From Alphaproteobacteria bacterium (GTDB lineage: Bacteria; Pseudomonadota; Alphaproteobacteria; Acetobacterales; Acetobacteraceae), in NCBI GenBank assembly GCA_016869715.1, contig VGDM01000004.1, positions 1 to 64,000 of the forward strand: DNA of 64,000 nt, given 5' to 3'. Positions 18,194-27,119 of the stretch are shown here, piece by piece. A model generated the notes under the pieces. That model had not been told where the DNA came from. It saw nothing but the letters and a program-made list of their open reading frames with translations, and did no database searches. Numbering within the stretch: position 1 is the stretch's first letter; each line of letters begins with the position of its first letter. Position numbers and translations under genes: made by a program.

Positions 18194-18757
18194 ATGGTCA
18201 AGCTTGATGTGATCACCACGCGTGGAGGGGATCAGGGGGAAACCTCACTCGGTGATGGCGCGCGGGTACGGAAGGACGCGCTCCGCGTCGAAGCCTATGG
18301 CACCGTGGATGAGGCAAATGCCGCGATAGGGGTGCTGCGCTTGCATGCTGGCGAAGACACAGAAGCTGATGCGATGCTGGCGCGCATCCAGAATGATCTT
18401 TTCGATATTGGCGCTGATCTTTGCGTGCCGGGAGAAGCGGGCGCGCGGCTGCGCGTAGCCGACACGCAATCCGCGCGGCTGGAAGCGGAATTGGCCACGA
18501 TGAACGGGCAAATGCCGGCGCTGAAATCCTTCGTGCTGCCAGGTGGCACAGCAGGTGCCGCGGCAGCGCATGTCGCGCGCACCGTAGTGCGGCGCGCGGA
18601 ACGCCTGGTGGTAGCGTTGGCGGCGGAGGAGGAAGTGAACCTCGCCGTGATCCGCTATTTGAACCGGCTATCGGATCATCTTTTCGTGCTCGCGCGGCGG
18701 CTGAATGGTAATGGCGCCGGCGATGTGCTGTGGGTACCGGGGGCGACGCGGGGATGA
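18194..18757 (+). CDS. pduO: Cob(I)yrinic acid a,c-diamide adenosyltransferase, PduO type
   Basis: This 187-aa helical-bundle enzyme transfers adenosyl from ATP to cob(I)alamin. The ATP-binding N-terminus (ITTRGGDQGETSLGDGARVRKDALRVEAYGTVDE) and the C-terminal RYLNRLSDHLFVLAR are diagnostic of the PduO/MMAB class. It follows tonB after 32 nt with AAGGAA as ribosome-binding site. With btuB next door it forms an uptake-plus-activation pair. Confidence 0.93.
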   Translation: MVKLDVITTRGGDQGETSLGDGARVRKDALRVEAYGTVDEANAAIGVLRLHAGEDTEADAMLARIQNDLFDIGADLCVPGEAGARLRVADTQSARLEAELATMNGQMPALKSFVLPGGTAGAAAAHVARTVVRRAERLVVALAAEEEVNLAVIRYLNRLSDHLFVLARRLNGNGAGDVLWVPGATRG

Positions 18758-18781
18758 GCCTTCGCCGCCGCCCGCGCAGTT

Positions 18782-20758
18782 TCAGAAAACGCCCCGCAAG
18801 CCAAGAATGGCGCTGCGGCCTGGAATGACGAAACCATTGGCCGGTTCATAGCGCCGATTGCCAAGGTTGCGCGCTTCGATGAAAGCGGTGATTTGCTGTG
18901 TTACAGGCAAGGATGCAGTCATGTTGAAGACGAAGCCTTCATCATTATAGCCATTGCTGCCAAAGCCACCATTATCGGGATAAACATAATCCCATGCCTT
19001 GCCGACATAGATGAATTCCGGCGCGATAATCAGCCGCGCATTAGGCACATCCGCCCAGTCCACCTTGGGCGCGATGCGCGGCGATAGGCTTGCACTATTG
19101 CGTGGCCGGCGGGCGAGGGGAGTGTCTTTCGCCTCATCACGCGCTTCCTGCACGGTCCAGGCAGCACGGGTAGAGAAACTATCAGAAAGCCGCCAATTCA
19201 CGCCAAATTCGCCACCCTGGATATGCGCGCGGGCAATATTCCGATTGGTCTTAAAGTCAGACGTAGATTGAATGAGATCGCGTATCCTACTTTCAAAGTA
19301 AAGCGCGGAGACCGTGAAACCCGCGCTAATATCAGTTTCGATCCCTGCCTCCCAGGCGGACGATTGTTCCGGCCGTAGATAGGGATTGCCCCGGAAGCCG
19401 AAATTGCTGATGCCATAGCGTTCAAAAATTGCCGGTGCACGATAGGCAGTGCCGCCTGAGGCAATGAGGCGCGACGCAAACTCGGGCAGGCTTAGTACGC
19501 CCCCTAACCGCCATGTGGTGGCGCCATCAAAGCCATCCGGCGCATCTTGACGCAGCGCGGTGGTGATATCAAGCCGCTCCCAAAGCCGATGCTGCGTGCC
19601 GATATAGGCAAAGGCATTTTGCTGCGATCTATCCACATCCTGGCGGAATGGGCCGAAGCTGAGCCCAAGTACCGACTTGGTAAAAGCGCTTTCCTTTTCC
19701 GACCCTGCACCAAAGACAAGATTACTGGCGGTGAGGATACCAACATCTGCAAGCTTGACAGTATTGTCCCACGCAAGCCTTTCGCGCCGGCCGCGATAGA
19801 GATCATCGGTGGTGTCGCTGCTCAGGCTATCACGCCAATTGGTGTAGCGCCGACGATCCTCCGTGGCTGAAAGCGTCAGGCCCGTGGTCCAGTCACCGCC
19901 GAACAATTCAGTCGCACTGCGCAGAAACCCCATCCAATTGCGATCATCGCCGCTGTAATTTGGATTATCATTCGGCACACTATCAAGGCCGAAGCGGTTT
20001 TCCCGCATGGTCACCAAGCCATCAAGGCGTGTCATGCCAAGCACATTTGCCGGAGCGGTTTCGCCGAAATTTACGCCGCCGCGCGCAGTAATCACTGCTG
20101 AACGCAACCCATCCCGTTCCCCCTGATTATTATAAAAGCGCCACGCCACCGCATTAGAACCGCGTGTCGAAAGGCTTTGTCCCGTCACGCCGTAATCCGT
20201 ATTGCCGATGGTGCCCGCCATGCCCACCACACCGCGCCCGGTGTAATTGCTGCCGCCGGCAAGTTCGCCATAGGGCTGCGCCTGCCGATTTGCGGGCGCG
20301 CGGCGCGTGATCAGATTGATCACGCCACCAATCGCCGAGGTGCCGTAAATCGCGGAAACCGGGCCGCGCACCACTTCAATGCGTTCAATATCGCCAAGCA
20401 GCGTATTGCCGAAATTGAAGGCGCCGCTTGGGTGACTGGCGTCATTGGTCGGCACGCCATCACGCAAGACCAGCACGTGATTCGAATTGGTGCCGCGCAT
20501 GAAGCCCGATGTTTGCTGGCCGATCCCGCCACTAGGCACAATGTTGAAGCCAGGCACGCTCACCAGCGCATCAGCCAGCGTCACATAGCCGCGTTCTTCA
20601 ATGATCTGGCGATCAATCACCGTGGTCGCTGCCGGCAGGCGTTCCTGCGGCGTGGGTATCCTTGTTGCTGTGACAATTGTTTCAGGAAGGCTAGCCGTTT
20701 GCGCCCAGGCTGGGGCAAGGGGGGCAAGCGCCAATAATATGAGAATCCGGTGTTTCAT
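18782..20758 (-). CDS. btuB: TonB-dependent vitamin B12 receptor
   Basis: The 658-aa outer-membrane receptor has a Sec signal (KHRILILLALAPLAPAWA), a TonB box region (ETIVTATR), a plug domain (about residues 40-150, with GTSAIGGVINLITRR) and a 22-strand barrel ending in an aromatic residue (LGLRGVF). The start at 20758 has GGAGGA seven to eight nt upstream. Substrate assignment rests on the cobalamin riboswitch in its leader and the adjacent adenosyltransferase. Confidence 0.93.
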   Translation of the reverse strand: MKHRILILLALAPLAPAWAQTASLPETIVTATRIPTPQERLPAATTVIDRQIIEERGYVTLADALVSVPGFNIVPSGGIGQQTSGFMRGTNSNHVLVLRDGVPTNDASHPSGAFNFGNTLLGDIERIEVVRGPVSAIYGTSAIGGVINLITRRAPANRQAQPYGELAGGSNYTGRGVVGMAGTIGNTDYGVTGQSLSTRGSNAVAWRFYNNQGERDGLRSAVITARGGVNFGETAPANVLGMTRLDGLVTMRENRFGLDSVPNDNPNYSGDDRNWMGFLRSATELFGGDWTTGLTLSATEDRRRYTNWRDSLSSDTTDDLYRGRRERLAWDNTVKLADVGILTASNLVFGAGSEKESAFTKSVLGLSFGPFRQDVDRSQQNAFAYIGTQHRLWERLDITTALRQDAPDGFDGATTWRLGGVLSLPEFASRLIASGGTAYRAPAIFERYGISNFGFRGNPYLRPEQSSAWEAGIETDISAGFTVSALYFESRIRDLIQSTSDFKTNRNIARAHIQGGEFGVNWRLSDSFSTRAAWTVQEARDEAKDTPLARRPRNSASLSPRIAPKVDWADVPNARLIIAPEFIYVGKAWDYVYPDNGGFGSNGYNDEGFVFNMTASLPVTQQITAFIEARNLGNRRYEPANGFVIPGRSAILGLRGVF

Positions 20759-20790
20759 CCGGTTTTCCTCCGCGCAAGAACAACAACGCA

Positions 20791-20814
20791 CCCCAAAGCC
20801 TTGCGGCCCTGGGG
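20791..20814 (-). promoter_or_regulatory. Hairpin between riboswitch and btuB start
   Basis: A stem with CCCC and GGCC arms, a GCAA-type loop and matching GGCT/GGGG arms lies between the aptamer and the btuB ribosome-binding site. It is followed by a U-rich but interrupted tract. It could be part of the expression platform (a weak terminator or alternative fold); this is an inference. Confidence 0.4.
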
Positions 20815-20904
20815 CATTTCCTACGCTGTTCGCAGACGGAGATGCGCAGGCGTGCCCGCACAGCTTTGGTCCGTTGCATCGGTGCACCCCGCCCGATACG
20901 CGCG

Positions 20905-21190
20905 AGACAACTATGCTCCGGCCGGTCTCCTGGCTCGCGACCTGGGGTTACCCCCGATCTGCCCGCCTTCTCGCATGCAATGATGACATCCGCAGCGCGG
21001 CTCTCATCATCCTTTTCGGGGCGGCTGATTCACGGCTTCGGTGTTCCACCTTCGCCGATCAGACGCACACGCAATGGCATATGGGCCAGATATAGTCGCC
21101 TACAGTTGCGGGGGCAGCCGCGGATTGGCGGTGGGACTCACCGTGTCACGCATTCCCGTTTCAGCCCTTGCGGGCCACCGAAGCATGAGG
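20905..21190 (-). promoter_or_regulatory. Cobalamin riboswitch upstream of btuB
   Basis: Read on the minus strand, the leader contains the B12 box GAGCCAGGAGACCGGCC (20920-20936) and GGCTGCCCCCGCAACTGTA (21101-21119). It also has the 5' part CGGTGGCCCGCAAGGGCTGAAACGGGAA in the expected order and a GCCATTG element between. This is the conserved core of AdoCbl-class riboswitches. It should repress btuB when cobalamin is plentiful. The aptamer ends about 145 nt before the start codon. Confidence 0.95.
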
Positions 21191-21233
21191 AAATGCTAGT
21201 CAGCCGGAATGTAATTGTCCAGCGGAATCGACA

Positions 21234-21863
21234 TCAAATGATATAGCCGAGTGCTTCAACGCCAAACCAGACAAGGGCGATCAGCACCCCGGTTGCGAAA
21301 ATATTGGCCAGGACCGTCAGGACAATGCCAAGACCGACCACCTTGCTGTCATTCTCCACCACGCCGAGCGACATGACGATGGTGCCGAAGGCGGGCGGGC
21401 CATTGGTGCCAGGCCCGGGCAGGATCAGCATCAGCGCGGCATAGGCCGTGAGCCATCCCACCACCTTATCCGCGGTGTTATTAGTGAAGGGGCCCGGCCG
21501 CGGCCTGACATAGCGTTCCACCCGCGAAAGCCACTTGGAAGACTCGGTCGAAAGCCGCATCATATCGGTGCGCTTCAGGCTTTGCCGCGCGATAAAGCCA
21601 GGCAGCTTTGGCTGGCGAAAGCCAAGGCCCATTTGCACACCCAGGATCAACATGGGCGTGCCGAAGATAGAAGCCATGCCCGGCAAAAGCCCTGGCAGGC
21701 ATAGCAGCAGGATCAACAGGCCAAAGCCGCGGTCGCCGAAAGCTTCCGCCATTTCCCCAAGGCTGATGCGTTCTCCGGGGCAGCGTTCCACGACCTCCGC
21801 AATCAGGCGGGAAATGGGCGCATTCTGATGATTACCGGCAATCGGGGGCAGCGCGTCGTCCAT
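21234..21863 (-). CDS. ExoD family membrane protein
   Basis: The 209-aa protein has an N-terminal polar region with ERISLGEMAEAFGDRGFGLLILLLCLP, a hallmark of the ExoD family first described in rhizobial exopolysaccharide synthesis. Three or four hydrophobic segments and PGMASIFGTPMLILGVQ follow. Its biochemical role is unknown. It is encoded just upstream of the cobalamin riboswitch on the same strand, with no evident functional link. Confidence 0.85.
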   Translation of the reverse strand: MDDALPPIAGNHQNAPISRLIAEVVERCPGERISLGEMAEAFGDRGFGLLILLLCLPGLLPGMASIFGTPMLILGVQMGLGFRQPKLPGFIARQSLKRTDMMRLSTESSKWLSRVERYVRPRPGPFTNNTADKVVGWLTAYAALMLILPGPGTNGPPAFGTIVMSLGVVENDSKVVGLGIVLTVLANIFATGVLIALVWFGVEALGYII

Positions 21864-21969
21864 TATGGGCTAGTGGCGTCCTGAGGCTGATGGTTGCCGA
21901 CCCCCGTTAAATAGCGTTTTCGCCACCGGACGCAACTTACCTTTGGTTAAGCTTGTGCACACCAAGGGC

Positions 21970-22764
21970 TCAGCGCCCCTGGAAGGCCGGCTTGCGCTTC
22001 TCCATAAACGCCTTGCGGCCTTCCTTGTAATCCGCGCTATCGAAACAGGCGGTCGTGGCGGCATTGATGGCGGCGATGTCGCGGTCCGCCCGGTCCTGCA
22101 ATACCGCCTGCACGGTGCGCTTATTGGCATAAAGCGACAGCGGCGCATTCTGCGCCAGCGTCGCGGTGAGCTTCGCCACTACCCCGGCCAGCGCATCCGC
22201 CGGCACCAGCTTGTTGATCAGGCCAATACGCTCGGCCTCCCGGCCGTCAAGGCGTTCACCCGTCATCAGGATCATATGCGCATGGGCAGGGCCAACCAGG
22301 CTCACCAGATGCCTCACCATGTCAAAGCCATAAGCGATGCCAAGCTTGGCTGCGGGAATGCCGAATTGGCTCCCTTCCGCCGCAATGCGGATATCGCAGG
22401 ACATGGCAATGCCAAGCCCGCCCCCCATGCAAAAGCCGCGAATTTCCGCAATGACGGGCTTTGGATAGGTTGCAAGCTTCAAGCGCCCAACTGCTGTCTG
22501 CCGGCCATATTCCTTTTGCGCCTCAGCATCCGAGCGGATTTTGTCGAATTGGCTGATATCCGCGCCGGAGACAAAAGCCTTGTCGCCTGCGCCCGTCAGC
22601 ACCACGCAGCGGACAGAAGCATCCGCCGTGAAGACATTCAAGGCCTGGCCCATGCCATCCCACATCGCAACCGACATGGCATTGCGCTTTTCCGGTTGGT
22701 TGAAGGTAATGCGCCCAACGCCCTCCTTGATGTCGGCAAGAATTTTGCCTTCCGCAAATTGCAT
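21970..22764 (-). CDS. Enoyl-CoA hydratase/isomerase family (crotonase fold), atypical active site
   Basis: The 264-aa protein has the crotonase fold: the oxyanion-hole segments FVSGADISQF (residues 64-73) and GFCMGGGLGIAMSCD (110-124), and a C-terminus EGRKAFMEKRKPAF. In canonical hydratases two glutamates act on the water molecule. Here the equivalent positions are Gly118 and Ala138 (GIPAAKLG), so ordinary hydration is doubtful. It may be a decarboxylase, isomerase or CoA-ester hydrolase of the same fold. It is 5 nt downstream of a CoA-transferase gene. Confidence 0.85.
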   Translation of the reverse strand: MQFAEGKILADIKEGVGRITFNQPEKRNAMSVAMWDGMGQALNVFTADASVRCVVLTGAGDKAFVSGADISQFDKIRSDAEAQKEYGRQTAVGRLKLATYPKPVIAEIRGFCMGGGLGIAMSCDIRIAAEGSQFGIPAAKLGIAYGFDMVRHLVSLVGPAHAHMILMTGERLDGREAERIGLINKLVPADALAGVVAKLTATLAQNAPLSLYANKRTVQAVLQDRADRDIAAINAATTACFDSADYKEGRKAFMEKRKPAFQGR

Positions 22765-22769
22765 TTTTC

Positions 22770-23987
22770 TTATCCTTCGCTGATCACGCCAAGCGCGCGC
22801 AATTGGTCAATCTCAGCCGCGCCGTAGCCAGCCTGTTGCAGTATTTCGGCGGAATGCTCGCCAAGCCGGGGCGGGATGCGCCGGACGCTGCTTTCAATCC
22901 CCTGCATATTGATCGCGGTGCTGACGATATGGGTCAGGCCGCGCTTGGGTGTGGTCATGGGCAGCGCCATGGCCAGATGCTTGACCTGCGGGTCTTCAAA
23001 CACCTGATCCACGCGGTTGATCGGGCCACAGGGAATCCCGATGCGTTCCAGCAGGTCAATCCAAAACTCACTTGGCTTGGTGCTAGTGACCTCGCTGATG
23101 GTTTTGTTGAGCCTTGCACGATCAGCACTGCGGCCCTTCAGCGTCTTCCATTCCTCGACTTCAAGCCAATCCTTCCGGTCCAAGGCTTCGGCGAATTGCA
23201 CCCACATTTTTGCGGATGAGGCAGCGATATTGATCGGCTTATCGGCGGTCAGGAAAACGCCCATTGGGATATTCACCGGATGGTCATTGCCGGCTTGCCC
23301 CGGAATTTCGCCATCCATCAGCCAGCGCGCGGCTTGCAGATCCAGCATGAAAACCATGGCTTCCAGCAGGCTGGTATGCACATAACGGCCCTTGCCGGTT
23401 TTCTCCCGCTGGAACAGCGCCATCATGACGGCCAGCGCCAGCAGATTGCCGGCTGTGAGGTCTACAAAGGGAATGCCCGCGCGCATCGGCCCGCGGCCTG
23501 GCTCACCGGTGATGGTCATCATCCCGCCCATGCCCTGGGCGATCTGATCCACGCCAGCGCGTTCCCCATAAGGCCCGGTCTGCCCGAACCCTGAGATCGA
23601 AGCATAGATCAGCCGTGGATTGATCCCCTTCAGATCATCATAAGCGATGCCCAGCCGGTGCTTCACCTTCACGCGCATATTCTCAACCAATACATCCGCA
23701 TTGGCCGCAAGCTTCATCAGCGCCGCCTTGCCTTCCGGCGATTTCAGATTGAGCGCGATGGACCGCTTGTTACGATGCAGATTCTGGAAATCATAGCCTT
23801 CCCGATCACCGCCAAAACCATCGGCATTAGCGGGCGGTTCAACCCGAATGACCTCGGCCCCCCAATCGGCCAAATGGCGCACACAGGTGGGGCCAGCGCG
23901 GGCGAGCGTCAGGTCTAGCACGCGCACACCAGCGAGCGGCAGGGCGGCTTCAGCGGCGAGTTTGGTGTCTATCGGGCTTTCGGGCAT
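22770..23987 (-). CDS. CaiB/BaiF family (class III) CoA-transferase
   Basis: This 405-aa CoA-transferase shows GVRVLDLTLARAGPTCVRHLADWGAEVIRVE, FQNLHRNKRSIALNLKSPEG and ISGFGQTGPYG. The catalytic Asp is predicted in IPFVDLTAGN. The start is supported by GGAGG six nt upstream. It is followed by the atypical crotonase, so the pair may activate an acid and process its acyl-CoA. Substrate not determinable. Confidence 0.9.
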   Translation of the reverse strand: MPESPIDTKLAAEAALPLAGVRVLDLTLARAGPTCVRHLADWGAEVIRVEPPANADGFGGDREGYDFQNLHRNKRSIALNLKSPEGKAALMKLAANADVLVENMRVKVKHRLGIAYDDLKGINPRLIYASISGFGQTGPYGERAGVDQIAQGMGGMMTITGEPGRGPMRAGIPFVDLTAGNLLALAVMMALFQREKTGKGRYVHTSLLEAMVFMLDLQAARWLMDGEIPGQAGNDHPVNIPMGVFLTADKPINIAASSAKMWVQFAEALDRKDWLEVEEWKTLKGRSADRARLNKTISEVTSTKPSEFWIDLLERIGIPCGPINRVDQVFEDPQVKHLAMALPMTTPKRGLTHIVSTAINMQGIESSVRRIPPRLGEHSAEILQQAGYGAAEIDQLRALGVISEG

Positions 23988-24476
23988 GTCATCCTCCGTC
24001 GGACCGAGAGTAGGTCGGGCAGGAAGACAGGGCTAGGGGGGCGGTTGGCCCCCCATCTCAGGCACTCAAAAAACCCGGTTTCCTGATCAAGCTGCCCATA
24101 TTCCTCGGCACGGAAATCATAGCGGGAGACGATGCCAATCACCTTGCCATCGCACACCACCGGCAAATAGCGGAAGCCGCCATCAGCCATCATATACAGC
24201 GCATCCATGGCCTTGCCCTCGGGCGGCAGGCAGATTGGATGGCGGATCATGGCGTCTGACAGGCGGATTTCCGTGGCGTCCTTCCCATGGGAGAGGAAAT
24301 ACACCGCATCCAAACCAGTAAAAATGCAAAGCGATAGCCCCGCCGGATCGGTCACCAGCACGGCGCCAACATGGCGGCGATGCATGGCCGCGCAGGCTTC
24401 CTGCACGGTTGCCTCTGGCCCCATGGTCAGGGGGGTTCTGGTCGCGGACCATTTCACCCATACTGCGATTTCGCAT
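23969..24476 (-). CDS. CBS-domain pair protein, N-terminus frameshifted
   Basis: Two CBS modules (PEATVQEACAAMHRRHVGAVLVTD and MIRHPICLPPEGKAMDALYMMADGGFRYLPVV) make a typical adenosyl-ligand sensor of about 170 aa. The best ribosome-binding site (AGGAGG, 5 nt spacing) precedes an ATG at 24476 that reads MRNRSMGEMVRDQNP. That stretch looks like a normal CBS N-terminus but is one frame off the remainder. A run of six C (minus strand; 24431-24436) is the likely shift point, and five would restore one frame. Without a shift, translation could start at 24481 or 24505. The 3' end overlaps the CoA-transferase start by 19 nt. Confidence 0.75.
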
Positions 24477-24567
24477 GGCATCCTCCTGTTTTGTAACTCC
24501 AACATAACGGCAATAGCCCAACGCTGTTATTGACGCAGCGCAAGTTTGGCTGTCGCATGATGGCACG

Positions 24568-25188
24568 ATGCAGCGCGTTGATCTTGCCCTGGTGCTGGCG
24601 GTGGATGCCTCATCTTCCGTGGATCGGGCGGAGTTTGACCTGATGATCGGCGGCTATACCGCCGCCTTCCGGGATGCCGAGATCGCCGCCGCGCTGCTTG
24701 CCGGCCCGGCCGGGGCATCGGCGCTTGCAATGCTGTTCTGGTCCGGGGAGCGTGCCCAGGAAATCGCCATCCCCTGGCAGGTGCTTACCACGCCGGCGGA
24801 TGTGGCGACGCTGGCCGAGGCAATTGAGGCCCTGCCGCGCCTGGTCCCGCCCGGCGCGACAGCCTTGGGAGAGGGGATGGCGGCGGCGCTCGCGCTATTT
24901 GCCAGCGGCCCAGGTGAGGCACGGCGAATGGTCTTGGATGTCTCGGGCGATGGCGCGCATAATCAGGGCCGGCCACCGGGGCCGATCCGCGATATTGGTG
25001 TTCAGGCCGGCATTACCATCAATGCCTTGGCGGTACTGAATGAAGAACCCAATCTGATAGCGCATTACGCCGTCGAGGTGATTGGTGGCCCGGGGGCCTT
25101 CGTGATGCATTGCCCGGATTATGAGGGCTTCGCCGCGGCCATTCGCGAAAAACTGCGGCGCGAAATTACGGGGGTTTTCATTGCCTGA
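24568..25188 (+). CDS. DUF1194 (von Willebrand factor A-like) protein
   Basis: The 206-aa protein has the VWA-like fold of DUF1194. It has a metal-ion-dependent adhesion-type motif DASSS at residues 13-17, a conserved Asp in LDVSGDGAHNQG near 128-138 and an alternating strand-helix pattern. No signal peptide is obvious. Function unknown; the family is common in alphaproteobacteria. Confidence 0.82.
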   Translation: MQRVDLALVLAVDASSSVDRAEFDLMIGGYTAAFRDAEIAAALLAGPAGASALAMLFWSGERAQEIAIPWQVLTTPADVATLAEAIEALPRLVPPGATALGEGMAAALALFASGPGEARRMVLDVSGDGAHNQGRPPGPIRDIGVQAGITINALAVLNEEPNLIAHYAVEVIGGPGAFVMHCPDYEGFAAAIREKLRREITGVFIA

Positions 25189-25211
25189 TGGGTCTGGCAT
25201 GACTTCCCTCC

Positions 25212-26318
25212 ATGATGCTGTTGATTCCAGGCCCCGTGCAGACCCGCCCCGAAACCCAAGCCGCCATGGCGCAGGATATCGCGCCCTGGGATCACGGTTT
25301 TCGCCCGATTTATGCGCGCATCCGCGAACGCGTACGCGCCATCGCGGGCGGCATCGAAGGGGAGCATGTGACACTTCCTTTGCAGGGTTCCGGCCATTTC
25401 ATCATGGAAGCGGCAATCCGAACCCTAGTGCCGCCGGGTGCAAAGATACTCATTCCCTTGAATGGCGCTTATGCAGATCGCATGGCGCGGCTGGCACTCG
25501 AAGCGGGGCGTGAGGTGGTTGCGCTCAATCTGCCCAATACGCGCGGCGCGCGGGCTGAGGATATCGCCCCCGTGCTCGCGGCTGATCCCGCCATTGGTCA
25601 TGTGGCGCTGGTCTATAGCGAAACCGGCAGCGGCATTGTGAATGACGTGCCAGGCATTGGCCGCGCGGTGCGCGAGGCTGGGCGGCGCATACTTATTGAC
25701 GCGGTTTCCGCCTTTGGCGCGCTGCCCTTTAATATGGCCGAACATCCCGAATGCGATGCGCTGATGTTCACTTCCGGTAAATGCCTGGAAGGCATGCCGG
25801 GGATTGCTTTCGCCGTGGCGCGGATTGGCACGATCAAGGCCGCAGGCGGGCAGGCAGGTTCTTGGTGCATGGATCTGGCGGATGTGCTGGCCCATTCGGA
25901 ACGCTCGGGCTTTGGTTCGATCCGCTTCACCCCGCCGGTGCAGGTTTTGGCTGCTTTTGACGTGGCGCTTGACCGATTCGACGCCGAAGGTGGGCAGCCG
26001 GCGCGCGATGCGCGCTACCGTGCCAATGCCGATACGCTTTACGATGGCTTCGTCGCCATGGGCATCAAGCCCTATCTTGCCAAGGCAGAACAGGGGCCGA
26101 TCGTTGTCACGGTGCATCAGCCATCCGATCCACGCTTTGACTTCGCGCGCTTCGTGGAGGCGCTGAAGGCGCGCGGCGTACTGATTTGCAATTTCTGGAC
26201 AACGCCGGAACCAACCATACGCATTGGCGCAATTGGCGCGCTGACGCCCGAAGACATGCAACGCGCGCTGGCGATCTTCCGCGAAACCCTGGTTGAAGCC
26301 GTGCCTGCGGCAGCATGA
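25212..26318 (+). CDS. phnW: PhnW-like aminotransferase (2-aminoethylphosphonate-pyruvate or related)
   Basis: The 368-aa class V PLP enzyme aligns from end to end with PhnW features: LLIPGPVQTRPETQAAMA at the start, LPLQGSGHFIMEAA, VYSETGSGIVND, IDAVSAFGALPF and the Schiff-base lysine Lys190 in TSGKCLEGMPGIAF. PhnW transfers the amino group of 2-aminoethylphosphonate to pyruvate. No phosphonatase or phosphonate transporter is in the window, so alanine-glyoxylate or another transamination remains possible. Its stop overlaps the next ATG by 4 nt. Confidence 0.75.
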   Translation: MMLLIPGPVQTRPETQAAMAQDIAPWDHGFRPIYARIRERVRAIAGGIEGEHVTLPLQGSGHFIMEAAIRTLVPPGAKILIPLNGAYADRMARLALEAGREVVALNLPNTRGARAEDIAPVLAADPAIGHVALVYSETGSGIVNDVPGIGRAVREAGRRILIDAVSAFGALPFNMAEHPECDALMFTSGKCLEGMPGIAFAVARIGTIKAAGGQAGSWCMDLADVLAHSERSGFGSIRFTPPVQVLAAFDVALDRFDAEGGQPARDARYRANADTLYDGFVAMGIKPYLAKAEQGPIVVTVHQPSDPRFDFARFVEALKARGVLICNFWTTPEPTIRIGAIGALTPEDMQRALAIFRETLVEAVPAAA

Positions 26319-27064
26319 AGGTTTTCATCGCCACCCCCACCATCGCCAACACCATGCAGGTGGAAACCGCGCTTTCCATCGTGAATATGGTAAATGAATT
26401 GCGTAATGGCGGGCATGGCGCGGATTGGTTCAACTACAATGGCACCTTTGTCACGCGCGCGCGGCACATCCTGGCCAGTCAATTTCTGGCGTGCACCGAT
26501 TTCACGCATTTGCTGTTTCTTGGTTCCGATAACGGTGTGCCGAATGGCGCGATTCCGCGGCTTTTGCAAACAGGGCAGGAGGTGATTGGCATCGCCTGCC
26601 CGCTGCGGCATTTTGAGGCTGCGCGCTTCGCCGAAGCCGCGCGGTAAGCGCCCGAGGTTCCGCCGGACCTAGCGCGGTTGAATGCGCTGTCGCGGCGCCT
26701 CAATATCAAACCCGATCCGGTGGACCCGGTGATCCGTAATGGCTTGCTGCGGGTGAACCGCATGGGATTTGGCTGCATCATAATCGCGCGCAGCGCCTTT
26801 GAAAAACTGATCGCAAGCGGCGGCATCGCACGGCGCAAATCGGAACGCTTCCGCCAATTCGGCCTGGAGGGTGAATATTGGGCGTTTTTCGATGAAATGA
26901 CTTTGCCAGAGGGTTTCGTTTCGGAAGATTACGCCTTTTGCCAACGCTGGCTTGGTCTGCCGGGTAGCGCCATCTGGGCGCTGACCAATATGCCGGTCGC
27001 GCATATCGGCGTCTATGCCCATCGGGCGGCCTATCTGGACAAGTTTCGCCCGCCGCGGCCTTGA
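26315..27064 (+). pseudogene. Glycosyltransferase-like gene interrupted by one in-frame TAA
   Basis: The frame from ATG 26315 encodes a GT-A-like protein (KVFIATPTIANTM..., FLGSDNG near residues 69-75 as a DxD-type motif) up to a TAA at 26645-26647. The same frame then continues without further stops for another 139 codons (APEVPPDLARLNALSRRLN..., FDEMTLPEGFVSEDYAFCQRW), which supplies the acidic C-terminal half expected of the family. Total length would be about 249 aa. A recent nonsense mutation is the simple reading; readthrough or a base error is possible. It is coupled to the PhnW-like gene by a 4-nt overlap. Confidence 0.75.
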
Positions 27065-27119
27065 CAGCACTAGCCCGCCATGGCGTTGCGTGGAGGTGAT
27101 AATCCAGGGAGTTTCAGGA

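Noticed and set aside
24057-24085. A second frameshift in the CBS gene at a T6 run (minus strand)
   Set aside because: Removing one T would end the protein at ETGFLSA, but the existing frame gives ETGFFECLR, which fits the usual ending of such CBS proteins, so no second shift is needed.
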